This document shows positions 51,883 to 60,774 of a DNA stretch of 64,000 bases, piece after piece. The notes beneath the pieces are model-generated. The model did not search any database, was not told the DNA's origin, and saw nothing but the letters and a program-made list of their open reading frames with translations. This stretch comes from Actinorugispora endophytica (lineage in GTDB: Bacteria > Actinomycetota > Actinomycetes > Streptosporangiales > Streptosporangiaceae), in NCBI RefSeq assembly GCF_004363075.1, contig NZ_SNYN01000004.1:186001-250000 (forward strand). Reading direction: 5' to 3'. The position numbers and the translations under genes were made by a program. Numbering within the stretch: the first letter of the stretch is position 1; each line of letters opens with the position of its first letter.

Positions 51883-54098
51883 CGGGCCTCCGTGTTCTCG
51901 TGGTCGCTACTGTCTTCGGCTCGTCCGTGTCTGCTGCCCTGCTGGAAGGCGCTCATCATGTGCCGGATCTCCTCCAGAGGCCGGTCGGAGGCGGCCGGTT
52001 CCGGCGGGGGCGGCGCGGGGGACACCGGTTCGGGGCGGCCCTGTCCGCGCGAGCGCCTGCGGCGCGGCAGGCCCTTGTAGGTCGACGCGGGTCCGGCGGG
52101 AGCGGTGTGGCTCGGGGCGGGTTCGGCGGGGACGGGAGCCTCCAGCTCGGCCCGGACCGCGGGGGCGGGCGCGACAGCGGGCACGGGTTCGGTGCTGACA
52201 GCCTCAGGGGGGAGCACCACGATCGCCTGCGTCCCGTTGTAGGGGGAGGGGCGCAGCGTCACCGTGAACCCGTGCCGCCGGGCGATGGTGGCGACCACGA
52301 TCAGGCCGAGCTGGGAGTCCTCGCGCATGTCGGCGAGGCTGAACCGGGGTGAGGAGCCCGTCAGCAGTTCGTTGGCCTCGGCGTAGTTCTCCGCGGGCAT
52401 GCCCAGGCCCCGGTCCTCGATCTCCAGGGAGTAGTGGCCGTGCGCCAGGGCCTCCCCGCGGACCGTCACCGTGGTGGTGGGCGCCGAGAAGGCGGTGGCG
52501 TTCTCCAGGAGCTCGGCGAGCAGCCGGACGGTGTCCCCGGAGGCCTGGCCGGTGATCCGCGTGTCGGGCATCGGCAGCAGCTTGACGCGGGAGTAGTCCT
52601 CGATCTCGCTGGAGGCCGCGCGGACCGCGTGGGCCAGGGTCAGCGGCTCGCCGGCCCGCCGGGCCGGACGGTCGTCGGTCAGCAGCATCAGGTTCTCGGC
52701 GTTGCGCCGCATCTGCGTGCTGAGGTGGTCGATCCGGAACAACGACTCCAGCGCGGCGGGATCGGTCTCGGACTGCTCCAGGGTGTCCAGCAGGCTGAGC
52801 TGGCGGTGCACGAGGGTCTGGGCGCGCCGCGCGATGTTGCGGAAGACGTTGCGCACGCCCTCGCGCAGCCGGGCCTCCTGCGCGGCCGAGTCCACGGCGG
52901 CCCGCTGGGCGATGTTGAACGCCTCGGCGACCTGGCCGATCTCGTCGCGCACGCTCACCGGGATCGGCGGCGCGGCGGTGTCGACGTCCACCCGTTCACC
53001 CGCCCGCAGCCGCGCGGTGACCGACGGCAGCCGGGTGTGCGCGTAGTCCAGGGTGGCCTCGCGCAGCGCGCCCAGGCGCCGGTCGAGTCCGCGCACCACC
53101 CGCGAGGTGAACACCATGGAGCCCACCACCACGGCCAGCGCGAGGGCGCTGATCGCGGTGACGCCGAGCCTCAGTTCGGTGACCGAGGCCCGGCTCTGGT
53201 CGAGGATCGCGGCGGTGCGGTTCTCCTCGACCTCCTGGAAGGCCAGGTCCAGGGACTCCTTGGCGGCCTCCCACGCGTCGCCGTCGATGGGGATCCCGGT
53301 GTCGGTGGCGCCGCTGCTGACCACGTCGTTCTCCATCGCCCGCACGGTGCGGAAGAACGTGGACTCGGTGGCCTCCTCGTAGACCGCGAGCTCGGCGTCG
53401 CCGAGCTCGGGCGCGATCTGGTCGTAGAGGTAGCGCTGGGCGCCGACCGCGTGGGTGAAGTCGATGTGGTCGGTGATGGAGAAGGCGCCCGCGACCGTGG
53501 AGTAGGCCAGCAGCGCGTCCTCCTGCGCCAGGAGCTCGCGCGCCCGGAACAGGGAGGTGAGGCTGCGCGCCTGGTGGGCCTGGTCGGGGGCGACCAGCTT
53601 CTCCTGCACGTCCCACAGCCGCAGCCCGGCCTCCACGGCCTCGTCGTAGGCGGCCGCCCCGCCGGAGCGGATGGGGATGGCGGAGTCCAGCGAGGCGCGG
53701 TGCAGCGGCAGGATCTCCAGCGTCGTGGTGAACCGCTCGACGCGGTCGCGCGTCTGCCGGGGCAGGTCGGACAGCTCGGCCTCGCCGAACCGGGCGGTGA
53801 ACGCCCCGGCCGTCACGTCGGTCCGGGCGCGGGACCGCTCCATCTCCGAGCGCGCGGCGGGGTCGTCGTCGTCCGCGATGTACTCCATCGTGGAGCGTCG
53901 CTCCGCCTGCAGGTCGGAGATGATCTCCAGGACCGGGACGCCGACGTCCTCGGTGAAGGAGGCGCCCTGGCGCAGGACCAGGATGTCGTTCCCCAGCACG
54001 CTGGTGATGGCGATCCACAGGGCGAGCAGGGCGCTGCTCGGGATGAGTGCCAGCGCCAGGAGGCGCGCGCGAATGGAGTGGCGCTGCTCTTTGGTCAT
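51879..54098 (-). CDS. cvnA: Conservon sensor kinase-like protein CvnA (NIT-HAMP-HATPase)
   Basis: 739 residues. A membrane helix at about 12-34 and another near 312-334 flank an extracytoplasmic nitrate/sulfonate-sensing-type (NIT) domain. A HAMP region follows, then a helical dimerisation segment (FRIDHLSTQMRRNAENLMLL) and an HATPase_c domain with N-box AELLENATAFSAP and EDRGLGMP. The proline-rich C-terminal 130 residues are disordered and end in SDHENTEAR. In characterised conservons CvnA senses a signal and acts on the CvnB/C/D module; classic phospho-transfer has no response regulator here. The signal is unknown. Confidence 0.92.
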   Translation of the reverse strand: MTKEQRHSIRARLLALALIPSSALLALWIAITSVLGNDILVLRQGASFTEDVGVPVLEIISDLQAERRSTMEYIADDDDPAARSEMERSRARTDVTAGAFTARFGEAELSDLPRQTRDRVERFTTTLEILPLHRASLDSAIPIRSGGAAAYDEAVEAGLRLWDVQEKLVAPDQAHQARSLTSLFRARELLAQEDALLAYSTVAGAFSITDHIDFTHAVGAQRYLYDQIAPELGDAELAVYEEATESTFFRTVRAMENDVVSSGATDTGIPIDGDAWEAAKESLDLAFQEVEENRTAAILDQSRASVTELRLGVTAISALALAVVVGSMVFTSRVVRGLDRRLGALREATLDYAHTRLPSVTARLRAGERVDVDTAAPPIPVSVRDEIGQVAEAFNIAQRAAVDSAAQEARLREGVRNVFRNIARRAQTLVHRQLSLLDTLEQSETDPAALESLFRIDHLSTQMRRNAENLMLLTDDRPARRAGEPLTLAHAVRAASSEIEDYSRVKLLPMPDTRITGQASGDTVRLLAELLENATAFSAPTTTVTVRGEALAHGHYSLEIEDRGLGMPAENYAEANELLTGSSPRFSLADMREDSQLGLIVVATIARRHGFTVTLRPSPYNGTQAIVVLPPEAVSTEPVPAVAPAPAVRAELEAPVPAEPAPSHTAPAGPASTYKGLPRRRRSRGQGRPEPVSPAPPPPEPAASDRPLEEIRHMMSAFQQGSRHGRAEDSSDHENTEAR

Positions 54099-54484
54099 GG
54101 ACTCGCTCTATGTGTCAGGCGCGGGGGGATGGGGGTGGAGGACGCGCGGGTGCGGCCGGTGCGTCCTCCCAGAACGGCTGGTGTCCGCCTGAGTTTCCTG
54201 AGCTAACCGCTCCTGGGCCGATATGGCAAGTCCGGAAAGGGAGGTGCGTCACTACTTCGTGTGACACGGGCGACTTCCCGGCTGCGATTTGGGGGCTTTC
54301 CTCGTCGGATGTCGTTTTCGTTCCGCCGGTCGTTCCGGGTTCCCCAAGCTGTTGCCAAAACGCGATCATGGTCGGTGGTGGTGAGGGAAACCGGCGGCGG
54401 TCAGTGGTTCTGTTCCGGTGTGGACTTCTGGCCGGGGAGGGGCCGCGGTCTCCGGCTGCGCGGAACGATGGAGTGGTGAGCGCC
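54099..54484. other. Divergent intergenic region, no gene seen
   Basis: The 386 bp between cvnA (-) and the binding-protein gene (+) must hold promoters for both. It has slightly lower GC, with GCGATTTGGGGGCTTTCC and GTTGCCAAAACGCGATC segments. A 72-codon open frame at 54261-54479 has poor codon bias and no ribosome-binding site, so I do not call it. Confidence 0.45.
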
Positions 54485-55636
54485 GTGCGAAACCGACCCG
54501 AACACCCTGACCGCCGCCGCGCGGCCTTCGCCGCCGTGCTCGGCGGCCTCCTCCTGCCCGCCGCGTGCGGGGCTCCCCCCGCGCCCCCGGGGGTCGACGC
54601 GGACCGCGGCGACGCCGCGACCGCGACCTCCGCCGAGGTCCTGGGCGGCATGGACGCGCTCATCGAGGCGGCCCAGGCCGAGGGCGAGCTCAACGTCGTC
54701 ACGCCGCAGCCCGACCGGGTCGACTACGGCGAGATGATCTCCGCCTTCGAGGACAAGTACGACATCAAGGTGAATCCGGCCTCGCCGGACGACTCCGGTC
54801 AGGAGGGGAGCGACGCCGTCGGGCAGGACGCCGGGGCCGACCGCGCCCCGGACGTCTTCGACCTCGGCCAGGCCGTCGCGCCGGCCGACGCCGACGAGCG
54901 CTTCGCCGCCTACAGGGTGGAGACCTGGGACGACATCGCCGACGACATCAAGCATCCTGACGGCAGGTACGTCGGCGGCTACACCGGCTTCATGTCCATC
55001 GGCTACGACGCCGGCGAGGTGCCCGCGCCCACCGGTGTCGGGGACCTGCTCGGCGGGGACTACCGGGGCAAGGTCGCCCTCAACGGCGACCCGACGCGGG
55101 CCGGGGCCGCTTTCTCGGGCGTGGTGATGGCGGCGCTGGGCAACGGCGGCGGCGCCGACGACGTCGAGCCCGGCGTGGACTTCTTCGCCGAGCTCGACGA
55201 CGCCGGGAACCTCCTGCCCGTGGACCCGACCCCGGCGACCATCGCCTCCGGCGAGACCCCCGTTGTCATCGACTGGGACCACGCCAACGCCCGGCAGGCC
55301 GCGGAACTGGAGGGCGAGGTCGACTGGCGGGTGGTCGTCCCCGAGGGCGCGGTCGTCAGCTCCTACTGCCATCAGGCGATCGACAAGGACGCCCCGCACC
55401 CGGCGGCGGCCCGGCTGTGGCAGGAGTTCGTGTTCTCCGACGAGGGGCAGGGGATCTACCTCGACGGCTTCGCCCGCCCGGCCCGCGCCCGCGCGATGGA
55501 GGCCGCGGGGACCATCGACGCCGAGGCGCTCGCGGCGCTGCCCGAGGCCGAGGGCGAGCCCGTCGCGCTGACCGGCGGGCAGCGCGCCGCCGCCGACAGG
55601 TACCTGGCCGAGAACTGGGCGGACGCCGTCTCCTGA
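54485..55636 (+). CDS. Orphan ABC-transporter substrate-binding lipoprotein
   Basis: 383 residues. A basic N-terminus with DRRRAAF and a hydrophobic stretch leads to the lipobox LLPAAC, so it is probably exported (possibly by Tat) and lipid-anchored. The mature part is a bacterial periplasmic-type solute-binding fold: GELNVVTPQPDRVDYGEMISAFEDKYDIKV, YVGGYTGFMSIGYD, and KVALNGDPTRAGAAFSGVV. This resembles the iron(III)/polyamine-binding group (SBP_bac type). The start is GTG 54485 (GGAG 11 bases upstream) or GTG 54476. No permease or ATPase of the matching import type is adjacent; the ABC genes after it are of export type and convergent. Confidence 0.85.
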   Translation: MRNRPEHPDRRRAAFAAVLGGLLLPAACGAPPAPPGVDADRGDAATATSAEVLGGMDALIEAAQAEGELNVVTPQPDRVDYGEMISAFEDKYDIKVNPASPDDSGQEGSDAVGQDAGADRAPDVFDLGQAVAPADADERFAAYRVETWDDIADDIKHPDGRYVGGYTGFMSIGYDAGEVPAPTGVGDLLGGDYRGKVALNGDPTRAGAAFSGVVMAALGNGGGADDVEPGVDFFAELDDAGNLLPVDPTPATIASGETPVVIDWDHANARQAAELEGEVDWRVVVPEGAVVSSYCHQAIDKDAPHPAAARLWQEFVFSDEGQGIYLDGFARPARARAMEAAGTIDAEALAALPEAEGEPVALTGGQRAAADRYLAENWADAVS

Positions 55637-55640
55637 CGAG

Positions 55641-55683
55641 GGGGCCCACCCGGTCGGTCCCCGCTCGCGACCGGGTGGGCCCC
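55641..55683. terminator. Hairpin between the binding protein and ABC exporter genes
   Basis: A perfect 16-bp stem GGGGCCCACCCGGTCG (55641-55656) pairs with 55668-55683 around an 11-base loop. It starts four bases after one stop and ends ten bases before the convergent stop. Confidence 0.7.
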
Positions 55684-55693
55684 GCTCCCGGGG

Positions 55694-56542
55694 TCAGGCG
55701 TCTCTGCGGGACAGGGACCACAGGGCGGCGCCGAGGGACAGCGCGAGCCAGGCGGCGACCACCGCGGCGGCGGGCCAGGGGTCCATGTGCGTGGGCGAGG
55801 CGGCGGCCGTCGTCCCCACGACGTTGCCCACCGCGGTCCCCGGCGTGTAGCGCACGACGTTCTCCCGGACCCAGTCCGGGAGCAGCGCGCCGATGATCGC
55901 CGGGAGCCACATCACCGCGATGGCGGTGGTGATCGCGGCGGCGGTGCCGCGCAGCAGGAAGCCCAGGGCCAGGGCCGTCAGCGGGAAGACCGGCAGGGTC
56001 GCGGCCTGGAGCAGGACCTTGCGCAGCACCCCGTCGTCGCCCAGGCCCACCGTCGCCATGCCGTACGCGTCCAGGACCGCCTGGGAGGCGAGGAAGGCCG
56101 CGAGGACGACCACGAGCCCCGCCGCCAGGACGACGCCGCTCAGAACCGCGGCCTTGGCCGCCAGCGGCCGCCAGCGGCGCGGTCCCACACCGAGGGTGAG
56201 GCGGATCAGGCCGGTCGCGTACTCTCCGGCGGAGAAGCCCCCGGCGAGCACGACGAACACGATCACGGCGAGGTCCGGACCGATCTGGGCCATGGCCAGG
56301 GCCTGCGCCGCCGGGTCGACGCCCGCGGGGATCTCCTCCTCGCCTCCCACGCCCACGGCCAGGCTGATCAGGGCGCTCATCCCCGCGCCGATCAGGACCG
56401 ACAGCGCGAGCACGACGTACGTCGAACGCAGTGACCAGAGCTTGGTCCACTCCGCGCGCAGGGCCGCGCCCAGGCCGGGCGCGGACGAGGAGGCGCGGGC
56501 GGCGCGCTCGCGGGGAGCGGCGGTGGCGGTGGCGGTGGTCAT
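55694..56542 (-). CDS. ABC-2 type transporter permease
   Basis: 282 residues with six membrane helices. The family feature is an N-terminal LRAEWTKLWSLRSTYVVL segment before helix one, then GGFSAGEYATGLIRLTLGVGPRR between helices two and three. It forms the membrane part of an exporter with the ATPase encoded just upstream. The ATG overlaps the ATPase stop (ATGA). Such pairs export antibiotics, lipids or peptides; the substrate is unknown. Confidence 0.9.
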   Translation of the reverse strand: MTTATATAAPRERAARASSSAPGLGAALRAEWTKLWSLRSTYVVLALSVLIGAGMSALISLAVGVGGEEEIPAGVDPAAQALAMAQIGPDLAVIVFVVLAGGFSAGEYATGLIRLTLGVGPRRWRPLAAKAAVLSGVVLAAGLVVVLAAFLASQAVLDAYGMATVGLGDDGVLRKVLLQAATLPVFPLTALALGFLLRGTAAAITTAIAVMWLPAIIGALLPDWVRENVVRYTPGTAVGNVVGTTAAASPTHMDPWPAAAVVAAWLALSLGAALWSLSRRDA

Positions 56543-57468
56543 GACGGGCTCCCCTGGGTGGCGTGCTGTCCGGATCGGTGTTCGACGCTGTCGGAGGTCA
56601 GCTCCATGAAGGCGGCCTCCAGGCTGGTGCGCCGGGGGGTGAGTTCGCGCAGCGGGATGCGGCGGGCGAGGGCGATCTCGCCGATGCGCGCGGCGTCCAG
56701 CCCGCCCACCAGGAGCGTCCCGTTCTCGGCGGCCCTGACGGAGGCGTGCTCGCCGGTCAGCGCCGAGGCCAGGGCCTCGATGTGCGGGGAGGCCACCAGC
56801 ACCTCGCCCGAGTCGCCGCGCGCGGTGAGCTCGGCCATGCCCACGTCCGCGATCAGCCGGCCGCGTCCGATGACGAGCACGTGGTCGGCGGTGGCCTGCA
56901 TCTCGTTCATCAGGTGGCTGGAGACGAGGACGGTGCGCCCCTGGGCCGCGAGGTCCCTCATCAGGCCGCGGATCCACAGGATGCCCTCGGGGTCCAGGCC
57001 GTTGACGGGCTCGTCCAGGAGCAGCACCCGCGGGTCGCCCAGCAGGGCCGCGGCGATGCCCAGGCGCTGGCGCATGCCGAGCGAGAAGCCGCCCACCCGC
57101 CTGCCCGCGACGGCGGAGAGGCCGACCAGGTCGAGCACCTCGTCCACGCGGCGCGGGCGCACCCCGCCGCCGTGCGCGAGCCAGAGCAGGTGGGAGCGGG
57201 CGGTGCGCCCCGGGTGCGCGGCCCCGGGGTCCAGCAGCGCGCCGATCTCCTGGATCGGCGCGGGCAGGTCGCGGTAGCGGCGGCCGTTCACCGTGGCCGT
57301 GCCGGAGGTGGGGGCGTCCAGGCCCAGGATCATGCGCATGGTCGTGCTCTTGCCCGCGCCGTTGGGACCGAGGAACCCCGTGACGACGCCGGGGGCGACG
57401 TCGAAGGAGAGCCGGTCCACGGCGAGGGTCCCGCCGTAGCTCTTGGTGAGTCCGCGTACTCGGATCAT
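56539..57468 (-). CDS. ABC transporter ATP-binding protein (exporter type)
   Basis: 309 residues of the DrrA/CcmA-like group. Walker A is GPNGAGKST, the signature is FSLGMRQRLGIA, and Walker B is LLLDEPVNGLDPEG, followed by the H-loop SSHLM. The C-terminal 90 residues form the extra domain of this group (LRELTPRRTSLEAAFMELT). It powers the permease at 55694. The promoter region is shared with the divergent SPFH gene and carries a conspicuous palindrome, so the two units may share control. Confidence 0.93.
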   Translation of the reverse strand: MIRVRGLTKSYGGTLAVDRLSFDVAPGVVTGFLGPNGAGKSTTMRMILGLDAPTSGTATVNGRRYRDLPAPIQEIGALLDPGAAHPGRTARSHLLWLAHGGGVRPRRVDEVLDLVGLSAVAGRRVGGFSLGMRQRLGIAAALLGDPRVLLLDEPVNGLDPEGILWIRGLMRDLAAQGRTVLVSSHLMNEMQATADHVLVIGRGRLIADVGMAELTARGDSGEVLVASPHIEALASALTGEHASVRAAENGTLLVGGLDAARIGEIALARRIPLRELTPRRTSLEAAFMELTSDSVEHRSGQHATQGSPS

Positions 57469-57496
57469 CGTTCCGCCTTCCGCTCGGGGTTTTAAA

Positions 57497-57533
57497 AAGT
57501 GATATCACAATGCTAGTGTCGAGTCATCACTTC
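57497..57533. promoter_or_regulatory. AAGTGATATCAC palindrome in the shared ABC/SPFH promoter
   Basis: The palindrome GTGATATCAC (57499-57508) lies in an AT-rich island next to a run of A. AAGTGAT (57497-57503) also has an inverted partner ATCACTT (57526-57532). Together they cover the short region between the divergent ABC ATPase (ends its start at 57468) and SPFH (start 57554) genes. The likely binder is the ribbon-helix-helix protein encoded in the SPFH operon, which is inference. Confidence 0.6.
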
Positions 57534-57553
57534 AAGAGCGAAGGGAACGACGG

Positions 57554-58486
57554 ATGAACGACAGGACCGCCACCGCGACCGGGGTCGAGATGCCCGCCCC
57601 CAAGGTGCGCGAGAGGACCGCCGACGGCCGGTCCGGGCTGGTGATGTTCGGCGTGGCAGTGGTGCTGGTGCTGGTCGGGGTCGCCCTGGCCGTGTGGGGG
57701 ATCTCCACCGGTGAGGGGGCGCTGCTCGCGGTCGGCCTCGTGGCGGGCGGGCTGATCGCCCTGCTGGGGCTCTTCCTCTGCCTCGGGCTGACGGTCGTGG
57801 CCCCCAACGAGGCGCGGGTGGTGCAGTTCCTGGGCCGCTACACCGGCACGGTCCGCACCGACGGCCTGCGCTGGGTCAACCCCATCAGCACCCGGAGCCC
57901 CGTCTCCACCCGCATCCGCAACCACGAGACCAGCGTCATGAAGGTCAACGACGCGGGCGGCAGCCCGATCGAGATCGCCGCCGTCGTGGTCTGGCAGGTC
58001 CAGGACACCGCCCGCGCGGTGTTCGAGGTGGACGACTTCGTGCAGTTCGTCAGCATCCAGACCGAGGCCGCCGTGCGGCACATCGCGAACAACTACCCGT
58101 ACGACAACCACGAGGCCGAGGGCGGGCTGTCGCTGCGCGACAACGCCGACGAGATCACCGAGAAGCTGTCCGCGGAGATCGCCGACCGCGTGGAGTCGGC
58201 GGGGGTCAGGATCATCGAGTCGCGGCTGACCCACCTGGCCTACGCCTCGGAGATCGCCCAGGCGATGCTGCAGCGCCAGCAGGCGGGCGCGATCGTCGCG
58301 GCGCGCCAGCGCATCGTCGAGGGCGCGGTGGGCATGGTGGACCTGGCGCTGAACCGGCTGGCGGAGGAGGACGTGGTGGAACTGGACGAGGAGCGGAAGG
58401 CCGCGATGGTGAGCAACCTGCTGGTCGTCCTGTGCGCCGACCGGGCCACCCAGCCGGTCGTCAACACGGGATCGCTCTACTCCTGA
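57554..58486 (+). CDS. SPFH/band 7 domain membrane protein (stomatin-like)
   Basis: 310 residues. Two adjacent membrane helices lie at about 28-49 and 56-79. An SPFH domain follows from about 80 to 250: [54 protein letters not shown] and [30 protein letters not shown] (each cited as parts). Such proteins organise membrane microdomains. The stop codon contains the ribosome-binding site of the next gene, so the two are an operon; SPFH plus a small ribbon-helix-helix protein is a recurring actinobacterial pair from memory. Confidence 0.92.
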   Translation: MNDRTATATGVEMPAPKVRERTADGRSGLVMFGVAVVLVLVGVALAVWGISTGEGALLAVGLVAGGLIALLGLFLCLGLTVVAPNEARVVQFLGRYTGTVRTDGLRWVNPISTRSPVSTRIRNHETSVMKVNDAGGSPIEIAAVVVWQVQDTARAVFEVDDFVQFVSIQTEAAVRHIANNYPYDNHEAEGGLSLRDNADEITEKLSAEIADRVESAGVRIIESRLTHLAYASEIAQAMLQRQQAGAIVAARQRIVEGAVGMVDLALNRLAEEDVVELDEERKAAMVSNLLVVLCADRATQPVVNTGSLYS

Positions 58487-58498
58487 GGTGTCCCCGGT

Positions 58499-58732
58499 TT
58501 GAGTGAGCGCAAGAAGATCCTGCTCCGTCTGGACCCGGCCGTGCACGACGCGCTCGCCCACTGGGCCGGCGACGAGCTGCGCAGCACCAACGCGCAGATC
58601 GAGTTCCTGCTGCGCAAAGCCCTGGCCGACGCCGGACGGATGCCGAAGAGGACCGGGGCCATTCCCCGGCGGGGCCGCCCGCGCAAGCGGCCCCCCGAGG
58701 AACCGGAGCCTCCCGACGAGAAGACCGACTGA
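58499..58732 (+). CDS. Arc-like ribbon-helix-helix DNA-binding protein
   Basis: 77 residues. The N-terminus RKKILLRLDPAVHDALAHWAGDELRSTNAQIEFLLRKAL fits the Arc/MetJ ribbon-helix-helix: a beta strand (KILLRLD) and two helices, with the NAQIEFLLR motif typical of Arc-type proteins. The basic tail (RRGRPRKRPP) may add DNA contacts, AT-hook-like. The start is TTG 58499, with GAGG about ten bases upstream at the SPFH stop. It probably regulates its own operon through the AAGTGATATCAC site. Confidence 0.82.
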   Translation: MSERKKILLRLDPAVHDALAHWAGDELRSTNAQIEFLLRKALADAGRMPKRTGAIPRRGRPRKRPPEEPEPPDEKTD

Positions 58733-58738
58733 CCACGA

Positions 58739-58764
58739 GGGGCCGCGGCGACCGCCGCGGCCCC
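58739..58764. terminator. Hairpin between the SPFH operon and acyl-CoA ligase
   Basis: GGGGCCGCGG (58739-58748) pairs with CCGCGGCCCC (58755-58764) around CGACCG, between convergent genes. Confidence 0.6.
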
Positions 58765-58801
58765 CACGCCGTGGCGCCCGCGTCCCCGCCCCGGAGGCCG
58801 C

Positions 58802-60550
58802 CTACCCGGCCGCCGTCCAGTCGACCTCGTCGCGGAGCCGCTTCTTCAGCAGCTTCCCGGCGGCGTTGCGCGGCAGCTCGGCGGCGGTGACCCGGATGCG
58901 GGCGGGGATCTTGAAGGAGGCCAGCCGGCCCGAGAGGAAGTCGCGCAGCTCGGGCGCCGTCACCGACGCGCCCGGGAGCGGCCGGACCACGGCGCCGACC
59001 TCCTCGCCCAGCACCTCGTGGGCCACGCCGACCACCGCGACGTCGGCGACAGCGGGGTGCTCGTGGACCGCGGCCTCGACCTCGGCGCAGTACACGTTCT
59101 CCCCGCCCCGCAGGATCATGTCCTTGACGCGGTCCACGATGTACAGGAAGCCCTCCTCGTCGAGGCGGCCCAGGTCTCCGGTGCGCAGCCAGCCGTCGGT
59201 GAAGGTCGCGGCGGTCGCCTCGGGGCGCCTCCAGTAGCCGTGCACGACCCCGGGGCCGCTGATCCAGATCTCGCCGACCCGGCCGGGCGGCAGTTCCGAG
59301 CCGTCCGGGCCGGCGATCCTGACGTCCACCACCGGGACGGGGACGCCGACGCTGTCGGGGCGGCTCAGATAGTCGGGGCCGTAGTTGACGGCCGCGATCG
59401 CCGAGCACTCGGTCAGCCCGTAGCCCGCGCCCAGAAGCGCCTGGTCCAGTTTGCGGCCGTCGCGCGCCCGCGCCACCAGGGCCGGGGCGGCGGGAGCGCC
59501 CCCGCTGCCCAGGGAGGCCAGGCTGGACAGGTCGCGCTCGGCGAAGCCGGGGGAGGCCAGCATCTGGGACAGCATCGTGGGCACGCCGGTCACCGCCGTG
59601 ACACGCTCGCGTTCGATCAGGTCCAAGGCGGCCTCGGCGTCCCAGCGGTGCATCAGGACCAGGGTGCCGCCCGAGTCCAGCGCGGGCAGCATCACGGTCT
59701 GCGCGCCGGTGGCGTGGAACAGCGGGACCACGCACAGCACCACCGGGGGCGGCGCGTCGAAGGTCAGGGCGAGGGAGTCCCCGAGGTCGAAGCCCACCCG
59801 CAGCAGGGTGCGCGCCTTCGTGAACGCCGTGGAGGTGATGTTGCTGATCAGGTTGCGGTGCGAGCCCAGCGCGCCCTTGGGCAGGCCGGTGGTGCCGGAT
59901 GTGTAGAAGAGTGTGGCGGGGTCGTCGGGGGCCGGGTCCGCCTCCGGCGGGACCGCGTCCGCCGCGACCTCGCCCAGCACCTCGTCCCAGGCGCGCGCGC
60001 CCTCGGGGAGCGCGCCCGTGTGCCGCACCGCGATCACGGAGGGCCGCACGTCCGTCAGGAGGCCGTCGAGCCGGTCCAGTCGTTCGCTGTCGGCCACCAG
60101 CACGGCCGCGCCGCTGTCGCGGATCACGAACTCCAGTTCGGGACCGGTGAACCAGGAGTTCAGGGGGACCGCGATCGCGCCGATGCCGGTGACGGCGAAG
60201 AACGCGATCACCCATTCGGGGTAGTTGCGCATGGCGAGGGCGACCCGGTCGCCCTCGGCCACGCCGTAGTCCTCGCGCAGACGGCGGGCCAGGGTGGCGG
60301 TCCGGCGGAAGTAGTCGGCGTGCGAGATCCGCTCGTCGCCGAAGACGATCGCGGGGTGGTCGCCGCGCTCGGCGCTGCCGAGCAGGAGCGCGCGCAGGCT
60401 GGGGCGGGCGTCGGCCCAGACGCGGGTCGGAACGCCGTTGACCTCGATCCGCGCCATTTCGAACCGGGACCCCGAGTACAGCAGTTGCGCGGTGGCCGCG
60501 GCCATCGACCGCAGCGGGGGAGGAGGCGTCGGGGACCCGCTGGCGCTCAT
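58802..60550 (-). CDS. Acyl-CoA synthetase/ligase (AMP-binding, FadD-type)
   Basis: 582 residues of the ANL superfamily. The P-loop motif is LFYTSGTTGLPKG, the adenylate motif GAGYGLTECSA, the hinge GWLRTGDLG followed by DRVKDMILRGGENVY, and the catalytic lysine motif RNAAGKLLKKRLRDEV. This is a fatty-acid-CoA ligase type; the chain length or aromatic preference cannot be read. ATG 60550 has GGAG seven bases upstream. A TetR-type palindrome about 75 bp upstream suggests repression relieved by an acyl-CoA. It lies downstream of the kinase gene, with a terminator between them. Confidence 0.92.
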   Translation of the reverse strand: MSASGSPTPPPPLRSMAAATAQLLYSGSRFEMARIEVNGVPTRVWADARPSLRALLLGSAERGDHPAIVFGDERISHADYFRRTATLARRLREDYGVAEGDRVALAMRNYPEWVIAFFAVTGIGAIAVPLNSWFTGPELEFVIRDSGAAVLVADSERLDRLDGLLTDVRPSVIAVRHTGALPEGARAWDEVLGEVAADAVPPEADPAPDDPATLFYTSGTTGLPKGALGSHRNLISNITSTAFTKARTLLRVGFDLGDSLALTFDAPPPVVLCVVPLFHATGAQTVMLPALDSGGTLVLMHRWDAEAALDLIERERVTAVTGVPTMLSQMLASPGFAERDLSSLASLGSGGAPAAPALVARARDGRKLDQALLGAGYGLTECSAIAAVNYGPDYLSRPDSVGVPVPVVDVRIAGPDGSELPPGRVGEIWISGPGVVHGYWRRPEATAATFTDGWLRTGDLGRLDEEGFLYIVDRVKDMILRGGENVYCAEVEAAVHEHPAVADVAVVGVAHEVLGEEVGAVVRPLPGASVTAPELRDFLSGRLASFKIPARIRVTAAELPRNAAGKLLKKRLRDEVDWTAAG

Positions 60551-60622
60551 CGGCAGCTCCGATTCTCTCGGGGCGGCCGGAACGCGGACGCCCTGCGATC
60601 GACGATGCCGCGACTGTACAAG

Positions 60623-60636
60623 ACCGACCGGTCGGT
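60623..60636 (-). promoter_or_regulatory. ACCGACCGGTCGGT operator-like palindrome upstream of the acyl-CoA ligase
   Basis: A perfect 14-bp palindrome lies 73 bp upstream of the ligase start. Sites built on ACCGACCGGTCGGT are familiar as TetR-family operators in front of fatty-acid genes in actinobacteria. No TetR gene is adjacent; the one at 16311 is too distant to assign. Confidence 0.6.
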
Positions 60637-60731
60637 AGACCAGGTTTCCAGTGACAATCGTCACAGGGGCGGGTGTCCGTGGCGCCGGTTCCCCGTCGAC
60701 GGACGACCACGCCCCGGCCCGCCCGCCGGCG

Positions 60732-60770
60732 GCGGTCCGGGGCCGCGCGGACGCCGCGCGGCCCCGGACC
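60732..60770 (-). terminator. Terminator of the receiver-flavoprotein/kinase operon
   Basis: An 18-bp perfect stem (60732-60749 with 60753-60770) has loop ACG, four bases after the kinase stop. It separates the signalling operon from the acyl-CoA ligase. Confidence 0.7.
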
Positions 60771-60774
60771 GTCA

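Noticed and set aside
54261-54479. 72-codon open frame upstream of the binding protein
   Set aside because: Codon use unlike neighbours, no ribosome-binding site, and it overlaps the promoter region.
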